Origin: Entophlyctis helioformis | Lineage: Eukaryota; Chytridiomycota; Chytridiomycetes; Chytridiales; Chytriomycetaceae | DNA: 64,000 nucleotides | Direction: 5' to 3' | NCBI GenBank assembly: GCA_025526915.1 | Contig: JAHLKH010000018.1 | Span: forward strand, 142,857-206,856 | Shown: one piece after another, positions 1 through 10,668 of the stretch | Numbering within the stretch: position 1 is the first letter of the stretch | Layout: each line of letters starts with the position of its first letter | Program-made: the position numbers and the translations under genes | The notes under the pieces: generated by a model | Databases searched by the model: none | What the model was told of the DNA's origin: nothing | What the model saw: only the letters and a program-made list of their open reading frames with translations

Positions 1-3000
1 CCCACGAAAAGTCGTCGAAATGCCAGAACGAGTAGCACGGGATCCAGAACGAGAACACGGGCACCGCAAACATGTAAATGATCATCCACGCAATGTGCTG
101 CCACTCGCGCTTGAGAATAAAGATAATCACTTGGAAGCCGTAAATGGCCGCAATCAGAATGATGGACAGAATCGGGAACACCTCGTTGGACGTCGACACG
201 GCGTAGATGAGGTAGGCAATGTACAGCACCGTCGCCGGCTGCACAAACGTCGCAAACAGATCCAGCATCACAATGAACCGCATCGAGAACAGACAGAAGC
301 CGCAGAGCTGCTCGAGGAACATGAGCTCAAACAGGTTGTGCACCGTCGAGTTGATCCAGCGGCGGCGCTGAGACAGCAGCACGTTCCATCGGTCGGGAAC
401 AACCGTGTGGCATCGCGCCTCGGCAGTGAACTTGGTGCGCATCTGCGGGAAGTGCTTGAGGAGCAGCGTCGTCAGGTAGCGATCCTCGCCCAGATGGAGC
501 AGGTTCTTCATGTGCAGCGTATCGACTGTGTTCTCGGCATAGTCGGCAAGGAGACTCGGCGACACGAGCAGCGGCACGTTCTTGGCAGCTGTGCGGATGC
601 GGTACATGGAGAAACAGCCGGGCAGACACGTCACGGTGCCGAAAAGCGACTCGAATGCCTTGGACAGGTGGTGCGAAATAAAGTACTCGTACACCTGGAT
701 CATGGTCACCCACGAATCCTTCTCGTTGGCAATGCGCGTCTCGCCACACAGGCCCATGACCTTGACGTCATGCACGAGCACGGCGACCATGCGGTTGAGC
801 GACGGCGCGTCGACCTCGGTATCGGCGTCGACCATGAGCACGTACTCGTAGAACGACGGCGACACACCGATAATGTCCTTCATGTGGTGGTAGATCTCGA
901 GCTCGAGCGGCGCAAACTCGGCGTTAAAGTGCACACGGTTGAGGAACCGCATCAGCACCAGCTGCGAGTCGCGCTTGCCGCGGTTGCCAGGCCTGACACG
1001 CTCAGAAGGTGCGCCGACCTTGACCACAACGACAAACGGCACAGAGTGGCCGCGGATCTCGTACAGGCCAGAGTACACCTTGGCCATGTTGAACTGCTTG
1101 TTGCCCTCGCCGAGCGACTGGAACGCCATGGGCTCCGGGTCGAGCGTCGGGTCCACGCCGAGAATGTCGAGCACAAGACGCGGTGTCGGGCGATCGTTGC
1201 CAGAACCGATAATCATGCCTGTGAGCGTGGCAAGGAGCAAGACACGGCGGTTAGTCGACAGCACGCCAAGAGAACGGGCAAGGAGTGGCAGCAAAAAGAT
1301 GAGCCAGTGCTCACCATCGCAAATGACAAAGAGCAGCTTGCGCTTGTCGTCATAGGTGAGAGTGGCCAGCGAGTCCAGAGTCTTGGCCAGCGACTCGGTG
1401 CCCTCGGTGTAACAAGGAATCATGCAAATGACAAACTTGTCGCCTTCCTCGGGCTCTTTGCGCGTGCCAAACTGCAGCGCAGCCAAGAACTTGAATCCAA
1501 TCACAGACACGAGCACAATCGACGTCGACAGGAGCAGCCAGTTGGTCAGACGGCACTGGAACGTGTCACGGCGGTCGACGGTGCCAATGTAAAAGATGTT
1601 GTTGAGGCAGCGGAGCGAATTGTCCAGGTCGGCGCGGTTGGCTGCGGACTGCTCGCGCGTGCTGCGCCACTGCGACGAAATGTCCTCGCCCTGACGCGAC
1701 GTCAGCAGGCTGCGCACCGTGGGAGAGAAGCTGTTGCCTTGGAGCGTGTCAATGGGCGAGACATAGTACACATTGTCAAAGATGATGACGTAGCGTCTGT
1801 TGTTGGACGACATGCCGCGAACAGCCTGCTCGGTCCATCCAATGCGGCCCTTGACAAAGCGGTTGAGGCTCTCAATGTACGGCTGCGATTGGCCGCCCGA
1901 GCCCCTGGCGCGGTGGAACGCGAGCGGGTTGATGACGTCCTTGCGGCGCATCCACGGGATCTCGGGGTCGAGGTAGTCCCAGCCGGCCTGGGGAGCCTGG
2001 ATGTTGGGGCAGTACGCGTCCCAGCGATCCTGCTTGAAGAACAGCTTGGACACGTCCGTGCCATAAAAGGACTCGAACTCGTACTCGTTGACGGCAGGCG
2101 TGCCAGATCCGGGTCCATAGTCCTTCTTGTGCTGGTCCATGATGCTGGCCGCGTCGTAGTAGCGGCCGTGTGCCGAGACCCACGGGATGCGACGGCCGGC
2201 AAAGCCGTTGGACATTTGGTTGACTTCGTCCTGCGACTTGACGGAAACCGTCGGGCAAATGATGTAGCGCAGGCCAACGATGAAGAAGATGAGCGAGAGA
2301 CACATGAACGCAATGATGATGCAGAGCGCGACCTTTTCGCGCCAGGCCATGCGGATGTCGGGGCGGTGCATCTTGCCACAGCACGACAAGAAGATGCTGG
2401 GGATCCACCAGGTGAGCGACCACGTGCAGCAGACCCAGCACTTGCGCGCACGCGTGACGGGCGTCACACTGTCCACAATCTCGCGCTTGTTTGCCGGACC
2501 GCCCGTCTTTGGCGTCGTTGCGCGTCCCTTGGGCGAGCCAACCTTGCCCAGCTCCATGTCAGACGAGACGTTGCCGGCCGCAGACGGGCGACCGTTATCG
2601 ACGTAGTTGTACTCGGACTCGTAGTTGGACTCGGCGTCGGAGCGGTCGTCCTCGGTCAGGAAGCTCTCGCGGCGAGTCTGGATCCACGGCTGCATGCCGC
2701 CAGCTGCGTTCAGCGTCGTCTGCGACGGCACGGCGATCATCGATCCGCGTGCACCGGCATCGCCAGCTGCGGTTACTGCTCCAGCAGTGCCGGACGTGTC
2801 CGAGCCAGCGTCGAGCCGCTTCATGGCAGCAGCCATCCAGCGCCAGCGAGACAGCGACAGGAAAACCATGGTGTTGCCAAAGGCAATCTCGCGCGCCGGC
2901 CAGTACTGGGCCGTGACAAACTGCTTGACGAGATCCTTGGGGTTGCCAGACGAGCGTGACAGGCCCATGGTTGCGAGAAGCGAGCTGTACTTTTCGCAAA

Positions 3001-5850
3001 AGACGGCGTACTTGACACCATGCGATGCGTCAATGTCGCGCGCTGAGCGGAAGTTGCACAGCTCGGGAATGCTGTACTGCTCGAGCTGCCATCGGATGTG
3101 TGCAGTCGACAGCTTGGCGCCGGGCAGATCCGCAACCGACACACAGAACAGCGACCAGTGGCGGGTAGCCTTGAGCGTGTCCAAGAGATCGTCGACTGTC
3201 TCGCCAGCGCCAGCAAAGGGCGACACCTTGGAAGGCTTGCCCGACGGCGTGTCTCTGCCGTCCTTGGATGCCTCTTCCGGCGTCGTGGCCGTGGCAGGAG
3301 CGCGCTTCTTGCGCTTGACAGACGGCTTGCGGAGAGGGCCCTGCGACTTTTGCGCACCGAGAATGGCGCCGCGTCCAGAGCGAACCGTGCGGACGCCCAT
3401 GCGCTTGGAGAACAGGCTGGCCACAAACGTCGAGCTGTCTTCAGACTTGGCCGAGTCGTCGGCAGCGTCCAAGATGCCCATGTTGCCGCGGAAGAGGGCA
3501 ACAAAGTCGCTCATCTGCGTGTCCTGGTCCAGGAACGAGTCCAGATCGTATTGCACCTCTGGCGTGGCGTGGTAGTGGCGGATGCCAAACATGTTCTTGG
3601 ACAGCGGCGCAGCAGCGGCGTGCGTCGTGCCGGCCGTGGTCGTGGTTGAGCACTTGAAGGACGGAATGTAGTGCGGGTTGGACTTGAGGCCGTTGTCAAT
3701 GTAGTTGAGCACCGACTGCGGGCGGCTGACTTCGGCCGAGGTCGAGGCTGCGGCTGCAGCATCTGCCGCGTCCAGGCTCTCGTCCAAGAGCGTGAGGAGG
3801 CCTTGCTGGCGGGGCGTGCCGCGGTACACGTCGACCGACCACTGGTTGTCCTTGTACGAGGGGACGCTGACCTGGATGCCGTCTGTCTTGAGGATAAAGT
3901 CAACGTCGTCAAAGAGCGAGTTTTGGGTGTAGTGCACAAGGCGCTCCTGAGCGTAGTTGCCGACAAAGACGGAGAACTGGGCGGCAGGGCCAACGTGCTG
4001 GGCGTTGAACCAGGGGAAGTCGGCGACGCCGATGAACGTGTCCACCTCTTCCTCTGGCTTGCACAGACGCGTGTTGATGTGCTCGACCAGCCACGAGAAG
4101 ACGAGCGCGTAGAGCGTCTCTGCGAGCGCATCACGCTGGGCCATGGCGCCGTCGGGCTGCAGGAAGATGGAGCAGAGCTCACGGCCGACCAGCTTGGAGC
4201 GGTACATGAGACTGTCTGCGAGCGACGAGGGGCTGACGCTGAGCAGGTCGGCAACGGTATCCAGGGCGTCCTGGTTGCGGACAACGGTAGCCTCGTCATC
4301 CTTGAGGTTGGGGTCGATGCCGAACGTGACGTTGCCAAGATGCAGGATGGCAGCAAGCACCTGGAACATCTGGTGCTGCATGCGGCGGCCGATGCCGAGC
4401 GACTTTAGGTTTTCGCGCAGCTCCTTGAAGCGTTCGGCGTCCTCTGACGTTGGGGTGGCATCCTCCGAGGGAGCCGACATGGCCGTGGGGGTTGTGGCCT
4501 CTTTGCGCGAGACGGTTGGAGTGCGGCCCAGCGTGCCGATGCGTCTGGAGAGCGTGCCCGAGCGAGCCAAGGTGGCGTTGCGCGGCAGACGCGAGCCCTT
4601 GAGGTAGACAAAGGAGTTGGCGTCGTGCAGCTTGAGCGACTCCTTTTCGTCCTGGGAAGCGCCAGCCAGAAGCATGTAGAAGATGTGGAAGGTGCGGTCG
4701 CCGTCGGGCAGGGAGAGGCCGGCGGTGACGAGTGCACGATCGAGGGCGTAGTCGAGCAGCTTGACGCCGACCATGCGGCCTGTCGACGCGTACTGGTACT
4801 CTGTGTAGCGGCCAAAGGCGGAGGCGTGTGGCGAGGCGACGGTGCGGGCGTGGCCAAAGGCATCGAGGGCGCTCTCCATCTTTGCGGCGCCGGACAGCAC
4901 CTTGCTCTTCTTCTTGCCGTTCTTTGCGAGGTCAATCAGCTGCTGCGACAGGATCTTGCGGTTGGCCGACTTGCCCGAGCCGGGAACGCCGCTGTTTGTT
5001 GGTGTTGGTGATGATGTCAGTCTGTCGCCATGGGAGCGATCGGGGGCAGATGCAAAGGAAGGAGAATGGTAGGAAAGGGAAAGGGAAAGGCAGGAAAGGG
5101 AAGGGCAGGGCAGGCACTCGCACACAGAGTCGCTGGCTGTGCGCTGTGCTGTTGCAAGGAGCCGCTCGCACACAGACGCACACAGACGCTTGCAGACGCT
5201 TGCAGTTGCTCACGCGGCAAAACGCCTGCCCAGCACAGCAAGCCGCACAGCAAGCAAAAGCCGCACCGCACAGAATGGCGCGACGTGTGCGGGCGGGATG
5301 GCGCGGGATGGCAGGCGGCGGGATGGCGGGCAGGGCCGGCGGGATGGCGTGGCGTGGCGTGGCCGGCTGATGGGGGGTGGCAGGCAGGCAGGCATGGCAT
5401 GCGGGAGTAGGCAGAGGTAGGCAGGCCTAGAAGACTAGAAGACTAGAAGACTAGAAGACCAAAAGACCAAAAGACGACTTACGCAAGCACAACGGTCTGG
5501 TCCTCCTGCTGCGACAGCATCTGGAAGAAGACGGTCGATGCGAGCTGCATGGCGTGCGGCGCAAGCAGCGACGGGCCGTCGTCGGTGCTGGCCACGGCGG
5601 CCTCGGCGGCCTGCGAGTACTGGCCCGACAGCGCCCGCGCCTGCGTCTCGGCGGCCGGCGTGGCGGCGGGCGGCACGGCGCCGAGCGACAGCAGCACGTT
5701 GGGCCCGATGTAGGCGTACGGGCGGCCGACTCGCAGCCGCTGCTCGAACGTGTGCACGATGCTGTCTGCCGACGTGGGCCCGGGGCCCGACACGGCGGCC
5801 TCCTGGGCGAGCATGCCCGCGAGGTCGTCCGACTGCGTGGCCCAGTCCAT
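1..5850 (-). CDS. Chitin synthase with N-terminal myosin-like domain (class V/VII type), 3' end outside window
   Basis: Membrane glycosyltransferase that polymerises UDP-GlcNAc into chitin. It starts at 5850 (MDWATQSDD). Exon 1 ends at 5483, a 491-nt intron follows (4992-5482), and exon 2 runs open to the window edge. The N-terminal part is a divergent myosin head. Its P-loop GVPGSGKS sits immediately after the intron, and the switch-I region (ASAFGRYTEYQ) is degenerate, so motor activity is doubtful. Then come a long linker, membrane segments (about plus 2270-2420) and the catalytic GT2 core. The core shows VDADTE (near 820-840), LGEDRYLTTLLLKHF (near 450-490) and the QRRRW signature (near 355-370). 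The last visible residues, WHFDDFSWG, follow the C-terminal transmembrane cluster, so roughly the tail and any DEK-C domain are missing. It is paralogous to the gene at 20.4-27.8 kb and shares its first intron position. The frame looks intact throughout the visible part. Confidence 0.93.
5427..5476. repeat. Tandem 8-bp repeat in chitin synthase intron 1
   Basis: Four-plus copies of a CTAGAAGA-type unit grade into CCAAAAGA units, just inside the 5' splice site of the 491-nt intron. The rest of the intron (4992-5426) is low-complexity GGAAAG and GGCAGG tracts with no recognisable gene. Confidence 0.7.
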
Positions 5851-6569
5851 AGTGCGGTTGTGCTTGTGTGTGTGTGTGTGTGTGTGTGTTACTGTGTGTG
5901 TTACTGTATCGCAAGGTAAGCCAAGGCTGTTGTTGTTGTTGCTGCTGCTGCTGTTGTTACTGCTGCCCGTCGTCGTTGTTACTTCTGCCGTTCGTGTTTT
6001 TGTGTGCGCGCAACCGACGGACCGTTGGCGATGCAGACGGAAACCCCGACGCTTCCCTCCGACCCCTGCCAACTCGCTCGCCTCTCGCCGTGCCCAAATC
6101 CCCCGCTCGCCGACTGCGTCTGCACCGCCGCCGTCTGCACGCAGGCTCCTCGCACCGGCTGCACGCACACTCGGCGGCCTTTGATCCCTCTCGCCGCGAG
6201 TCAAAGCACGGCTGCCCACCAAGATCTCGCTTCCTGCTGCTGCTGCTGCTGCTGCAGAGGGTTGCTTGGCTGGCCGCGAGTGGCACACAGGCGCATTCGC
6301 GTGCTTTTGGCATTGTTCATGCCCACAATCCGGTCTGCATCCTGTCTGTCATGCTGCTGTGCTCGTGCTCGTGCTCGTGCTCGTCATCGTGATCGACACC
6401 ATGGCACGGCACGGCACGGCACGGCGAATGGCTGCTCGCACAGCAGCGGGACAGGCTCGCATGCTGTCGTCGCCCCTCGTTGCCACGCGATACGCATCGA
6501 CGTGCGCCGCGGCCGATCGTCCTGCCCTCGCAAAACAAACGCAATCGAGCGACTTTCCCTCGGCTCAAA
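5851..6569. promoter_or_regulatory. Divergent intergenic region between chitin synthase and Zn2Cys6 regulator
   Basis: This 719-bp gap separates two divergently transcribed start codons, so it must carry both promoters. It holds a GT microsatellite (5865-5889), TTG/CTG trinucleotide tracts (5929-5957 and 6234-6255), GCTCGT repeats (6360-6385) and a GGCAC pentamer array (about 6402-6425). No TATA box or gene is evident. Its function as a promoter is inferred from gene orientation only. Confidence 0.5.
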
Positions 6570-9500
6570 ATGCCGGCCCACAGTGACGACAGCAGCGCCA
6601 GCAGTCGCAGAAGCAGGCACAGGCACAGCAATGTTGTGCATCCCATGGCTGATGCACCACCTGCCTATGCAGCCACTTCCACCACCACCACCACCACGGC
6701 AGCAGCAGCTACCGACACCAGCAGCAAGAGACGCAGAAACAGCTCAATTGAGGCCGCGGAACCCACCGCCGACGCCAATCTGCTCAGTCCAACTGCCGGG
6801 TCAAGTTCGTCAGCCGCACCGCGCACAGCCCAAGGTGCCCAAGGAGCCCAAGGGGCAGCAGACATGCTGGCGTACAAGCCTCGCAAGAAGAGCCAGGTCG
6901 CTTGCGAAGAGTGCCGTCGCAAGGTGGGCCGCTTTCTCTCTTATCTGGTCTTGGTTGTTGTGCATCTCGGAAACGCCGGCCGTTGTTCCGTGAAAGAGGC
7001 AGTGCAGCCTCGGAAAGTCGAGCGCGCTTTCCGGTGCGCTTGGATCTCCGTTTATACTGTGCATCGCACACTTGATGCAACGCGACTCGCGAGCAATGGC
7101 ACTGACACGCACCTACGACAGAGGATCGGCTGCTCTGGATCAATCCCGGCATGCAGCCACTGTGCGCAGCGCAATCTCGTCTGCGTGTACTCGCTGCCTC
7201 CCAAGCGACAGCAGCGTGTTGAGCAGCGCCGGCTGCGGCTGCACGCACTCGAGCAGCAGCTCTTGCCACCCCAGATCCGCCAGGCACAGTCGCATGTCGA
7301 TGCGCAGACGCGCCACTTTCACCAGCGCAACTCCGCTGCTAGACATCACCATCCACTCAACAACCTTGAACCCGACCAGCAGCAGCACCAGCAGCAGAGT
7401 TCCGTGCACGATCCCTTGCACTATCCGTTGCGCGACCCTTACTTTAGCCACGATAACTCTGACCACGCCATGGACCAGGCCGATGCAGGTGCCTACTCAT
7501 ACCCGCCATTCACTCATGCAGAGGCCAATGCACAGCAACTGCACGAGCCAGAGGATCCGCAACGTAGTCTGCTTGCCACACTCGCACAACGCATCCAGTT
7601 CCTTGAAAGCAGACTTGAGGCTGTCGAAGCCACAAGCCATGCACCGATCGCTCTTCCGCTGCTTCCGTCCCTTACTGGGCAACATCAACATCAGCAGCAG
7701 CCACAACCACAACCACAACCACAACCACAACCACAACCACAACCACAACCACAACATCAACATCAACATCAACCGTGGCCACAACTACAACAGCAGTCTG
7801 ATCCAGGCCTTCTCGCTCAGTGCGGCCCCAATCCTTCGATTATGCTCTCGTCAGCCGATCCGCTCCAGTCGCCACCAAGCTCCGTGCCGGCCAAGTGGCA
7901 GACCATCCCAGAGTCGCGCATGGTTCTCTTATCGCTCTTCTTTGAATACAACTGGCCGCCGTTCCCGCTCCTCTCTCTCGAGCAGTTTCTCGAAAGCCGG
8001 TATGCCAAGTCGGACTTTCTCGTCACAGCCATGTGCGCACTCGGCGCCAAGTACGCCAACCAGGCGCCCGACCAGCCCTACACACTCGACCCTGCGCCGC
8101 AGCTGTACAAGACATGCGCCGACATGGTCGGCGACGTGCTGCACCAGCCGCCGACCTACGAAACGGTGCTCGGGCTGCTGTTCATTGCCAGCTATGCCTC
8201 GGCGCGTGGTGTGTTTGTGGCCGGATGGCTGCATCTGAGCACGGCGACGCGGCAGGCTCAGATCATCGGGCTGGACAACGAGCGACAGCACCCCGAGTCG
8301 TGGAAGTGGTCGCCCATGGAACGCGAGCTCAGGCGGCGGCTGTTCTGGACGCTGTACGAAGTCGACCGGCTGTCGTCGATGGCTCCCCGGCTGGAGCTGC
8401 TCATCTCAACAGCGTCGCCGACCAAGACGCCGTTCCCGTCGCCAGACGGACACATGCACTTTATGGAGGGTCCGTTGATGCCCACCGAGACTGCCGGAGA
8501 ATCTTCTGGTGGTGCACCCATCCATCAGCAGCAGCAGCAGCAGCAGACAGCGCCGTCTTGGTCGTCATCTCCAGCTTCGTCTGCATCAGGACACGCAACG
8601 GCAGGAGCGCTGATGCCGACTGCGCAGCCACAACAGCCAGATCAGCACTCTGCAACGGCAGCCACAACACCCATCTCGGCCACCGCAGCACCTTTGCCAC
8701 CACTGCCGCAGATGCAGCTCTCGGGTAGGCCATTGCCAGTGTCCATATCGTCGTTTGGCCCAGACACAATATCTGGTCCAATAGCCGCTGCGCAAGATGC
8801 GATCAGTCCAGCAGTCACAACCACGCCACCTGGCCCATCCGGCCTGCCTCCCCTAGCACCGCTTCAGTCGGCGTTGATGCAGAACCAACATCCCATGCAG
8901 CCGCTCATGAATGTGCCGCAGACAACAGCCGAGTCGGTTGTGCCACACGTCCTTGATGCCACGTACTCCAACTTTAGTCTCCACGCGTACCACCTGCGCA
9001 CCATCATGATCCAGACGCGTGTGCACTTTTTTCTGGAAGAGGAGAAGCAACTGCTGCTGCATCCTGCCACCACCACCGTCCAGGTCACCGATCTCACCAA
9101 CCGCCGTCTGCAGCTCGCCATGGACCTCACGTCGCTGTTTGCGACGTTCCCAGCATACATCTCGTCGCTGCAGCCAGAGTACGTGCCCAAGTACATTGCG
9201 GCATCCGTGCGCCCGCCGCCATGGATCGCCGCCACCACGCTCGCCACGTTCCACCACGTGCGCATCAGTCTGCATTCCGGCCCCTTTTTCCGCATGCTCG
9301 AGTACGGCCTGTGGCAAGTCATTCTCGCCGACGCCGCATTCGCCTCGTGCGTCGAGTCTGCGCTCGTTGTTCTCGAGGTCGTCAAGTCCATCGCCCGCAG
9401 CCGCGTTCCCGTGTCCATCTTCCCGCCCCTCTTGCCGCGCTGCTGCGTGTCGGCCGTCCGCATGCTCGCGCTCGCCCACCGTGTTGGGTACGGCGTGGAT

Positions 9501-9650
9501 TCCGGCATGCTGCATGGCGCTCTGGATGTGTTTGACGGGTTTGTGAAACAGACTCTGCGGACGTACCTGTGGTCGCAGGGTGCCATGAACGTGTTGGCGG
9601 CTCTCAGGCGAGGCGAGCCGCTGTCTGGCTCGACGCCTATTGTTTTGTGA
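6570..9650 (+). CDS. Zn2Cys6 fungal transcription factor with MHR domain
   Basis: Nuclear, sequence-specific DNA-binding regulator. The ATG at 6570 (MPAHSDDSS) is the likely start, giving about 960 residues. The binuclear zinc cluster is split by an intron at 6924-7121. Exon 1 ends CEECRRK and exon 2 begins RIGCSG, together giving C-x2-C-x6-C-x6-C-x2-C-x6-C. Downstream are a basic coiled linker (PPKRQQR...), a Gln/His-rich region, a PQ dipeptide run (7697-7750) and the fungal_trans (MHR) region. The MHR includes LLSLFFEYNWPPFPLLS and RRRLFWTLYEVDRLSS, followed by Gln/Ser/Pro-rich stretches. The intron is 198 nt, a multiple of three with no in-frame stop, so an unspliced reading stays open but breaks the zinc cluster. 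The target pathway cannot be inferred. It lies divergent to the chitin synthase. Confidence 0.9.
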   Translation: MPAHSDDSSASSRRSRHRHSNVVHPMADAPPAYAATSTTTTTTAAAATDTSSKRRRNSSIEAAEPTADANLLSPTAGSSSSAAPRTAQGAQGAQGAADMLAYKPRKKSQVACEECRRKVGRFLSYLVLVVVHLGNAGRCSVKEAVQPRKVERAFRCAWISVYTVHRTLDATRLASNGTDTHLRQRIGCSGSIPACSHCAQRNLVCVYSLPPKRQQRVEQRRLRLHALEQQLLPPQIRQAQSHVDAQTRHFHQRNSAARHHHPLNNLEPDQQQHQQQSSVHDPLHYPLRDPYFSHDNSDHAMDQADAGAYSYPPFTHAEANAQQLHEPEDPQRSLLATLAQRIQFLESRLEAVEATSHAPIALPLLPSLTGQHQHQQQPQPQPQPQPQPQPQPQPQHQHQHQPWPQLQQQSDPGLLAQCGPNPSIMLSSADPLQSPPSSVPAKWQTIPESRMVLLSLFFEYNWPPFPLLSLEQFLESRYAKSDFLVTAMCALGAKYANQAPDQPYTLDPAPQLYKTCADMVGDVLHQPPTYETVLGLLFIASYASARGVFVAGWLHLSTATRQAQIIGLDNERQHPESWKWSPMERELRRRLFWTLYEVDRLSSMAPRLELLISTASPTKTPFPSPDGHMHFMEGPLMPTETAGESSGGAPIHQQQQQQQTAPSWSSSPASSASGHATAGALMPTAQPQQPDQHSATAATTPISATAAPLPPLPQMQLSGRPLPVSISSFGPDTISGPIAAAQDAISPAVTTTPPGPSGLPPLAPLQSALMQNQHPMQPLMNVPQTTAESVVPHVLDATYSNFSLHAYHLRTIMIQTRVHFFLEEEKQLLLHPATTTVQVTDLTNRRLQLAMDLTSLFATFPAYISSLQPEYVPKYIAASVRPPPWIAATTLATFHHVRISLHSGPFFRMLEYGLWQVILADAAFASCVESALVVLEVVKSIARSRVPVSIFPPLLPRCCVSAVRMLALAHRVGYGVDSGMLHGALDVFDGFVKQTLRTYLWSQGAMNVLAALRRGEPLSGSTPIVL
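7697..7751 (+). repeat. CCACAA hexamer repeat encoding Pro-Gln run
   Basis: About nine tandem CCACAA units inside the regulator's coding sequence encode alternating Pro-Gln. Because the unit is six bases, copy-number change would alter length without shifting frame. Confidence 0.85.
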
Positions 9651-9904
9651 ATGCCGCCAACGTGGCTTGGATCTGGGCGAATAAAGTGTTCGTGATGGTT
9701 CGCGATGGTTCTTGTCGAGTTAGTCAAGCTGTGATCTGTTTGCCTGTTCAGGCTGACAAAAGCGAGACATGCCAGGCAGTGCTTGGCTGTGTCAGCGGCG
9801 TGTCAGCGGCATGTCAGCGCTCGTCAGTGCTCGTCAGTTGGAACGCGTCGGGCTGTTCAGACAACAATCTGCTGTGCTGTGCGCGCTCAAGACGCGATTC
9901 TTGC

Positions 9905-9910
9905 TATAAA
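9905..9910 (+). promoter_or_regulatory. TATA box of the small secreted-protein gene
   Basis: TATAAA lies 79 bp upstream of the ATG at 9984, with a pyrimidine-rich tract between. The 9651-9983 gap otherwise shows only short TCAGCG/TCAGTG repeats (9790-9840). Confidence 0.6.
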
Positions 9911-9983
9911 GGACCGGCTTTCCGCGCGCCTCGCACCTTTCCCTGTGTCCTTTCCACAAGCACATCCTCGCTACAAACAAGAC

Positions 9984-10526
9984 ATGAACTTGCTGCTCGT
10001 TCTCGTGGTTACTGCCGTCTCCGCACAAGCACAGTCGCTTCGCCCGACAGCTACTGCAACTCATCCACCACACACCGCGGGGCTGTCCCAAACAACAGTC
10101 GCAGGCATCGCTCGGCCGACCGTCGTGTCACGACAAGCCGGCATCCCAGGCGGCCCGTGCGGCGGCTTCATCATCGACGCGCCGTCGTGTCCGCCTGGCT
10201 TTGTGTGCTACCACGTCCCAGGCATCCCGTCGGACCTGCCCGGCATCTGCATCCCGTCGACCGTCAACCCAGGCGAGCCTGACTCGCCTTCACTCCCACC
10301 GTCGCTCACTCTGACGTCGCCGCCAGCAACACAGACAACGCACGACAGCGACGATGGTGACAACACTGGCGGCGACGACGACGATGATGACGATGATGGA
10401 CTTGAAGGGCCGCCAGTCGGCATCTGGAGTGCGTCGACGAGCGCGACACTGCCCCCACAGACGCTCGTCATCACGCTCTCATCTGCACTCAACACAGCCG
10501 TCGTGACCATGACGTCGGTTGCATAA
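9984..10526 (+). CDS. Small secreted cysteine-containing protein with acidic tail
   Basis: Intronless, 180 residues. The N-terminus (MNLLLVLVVTAVSAQAQ) is a clear signal peptide. The middle carries four cysteines in a compact module: PCGGFI, CPPGFVCYHVPG, then LPGIC. This resembles the short Cys modules often attached to fungal secreted proteins, although no enzyme motif is present. The module is followed by a Ser/Thr/Pro-rich stretch, a run of eight aspartates and a C-terminal hydrophobic, Thr/Val-rich end. That end is compatible with, but not proof of, a GPI signal. It is likely extracellular or wall-associated. A TATA box lies 79 bp upstream. The gene is convergent with the NACHT/WD40 gene, whose stop is 142 bp away. 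The function is unknown. Confidence 0.75.
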   Translation: MNLLLVLVVTAVSAQAQSLRPTATATHPPHTAGLSQTTVAGIARPTVVSRQAGIPGGPCGGFIIDAPSCPPGFVCYHVPGIPSDLPGICIPSTVNPGEPDSPSLPPSLTLTSPPATQTTHDSDDGDNTGGDDDDDDDDGLEGPPVGIWSASTSATLPPQTLVITLSSALNTAVVTMTSVA

Positions 10527-10668
10527 CTCCCTCGTCCCTCTTCTCCTCCCTTTAGCAAACGACGCAATATATTCAAAGCCAAAGACGGCATTATAAGAGA
10601 CGGGCAATCAGAATTCAGGAGTGTGTGACACGCGGTGGATGGGCAAGCAGCGGGCCGGCATGGGGGTG

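Noticed and set aside
20..2959. Very long plus-strand open frame (979 codons) rich in His/Arg/Val
   Set aside because: It is antisense to the chitin synthase catalytic core. Its composition is the mirror of GC-rich codons and no motif is present.
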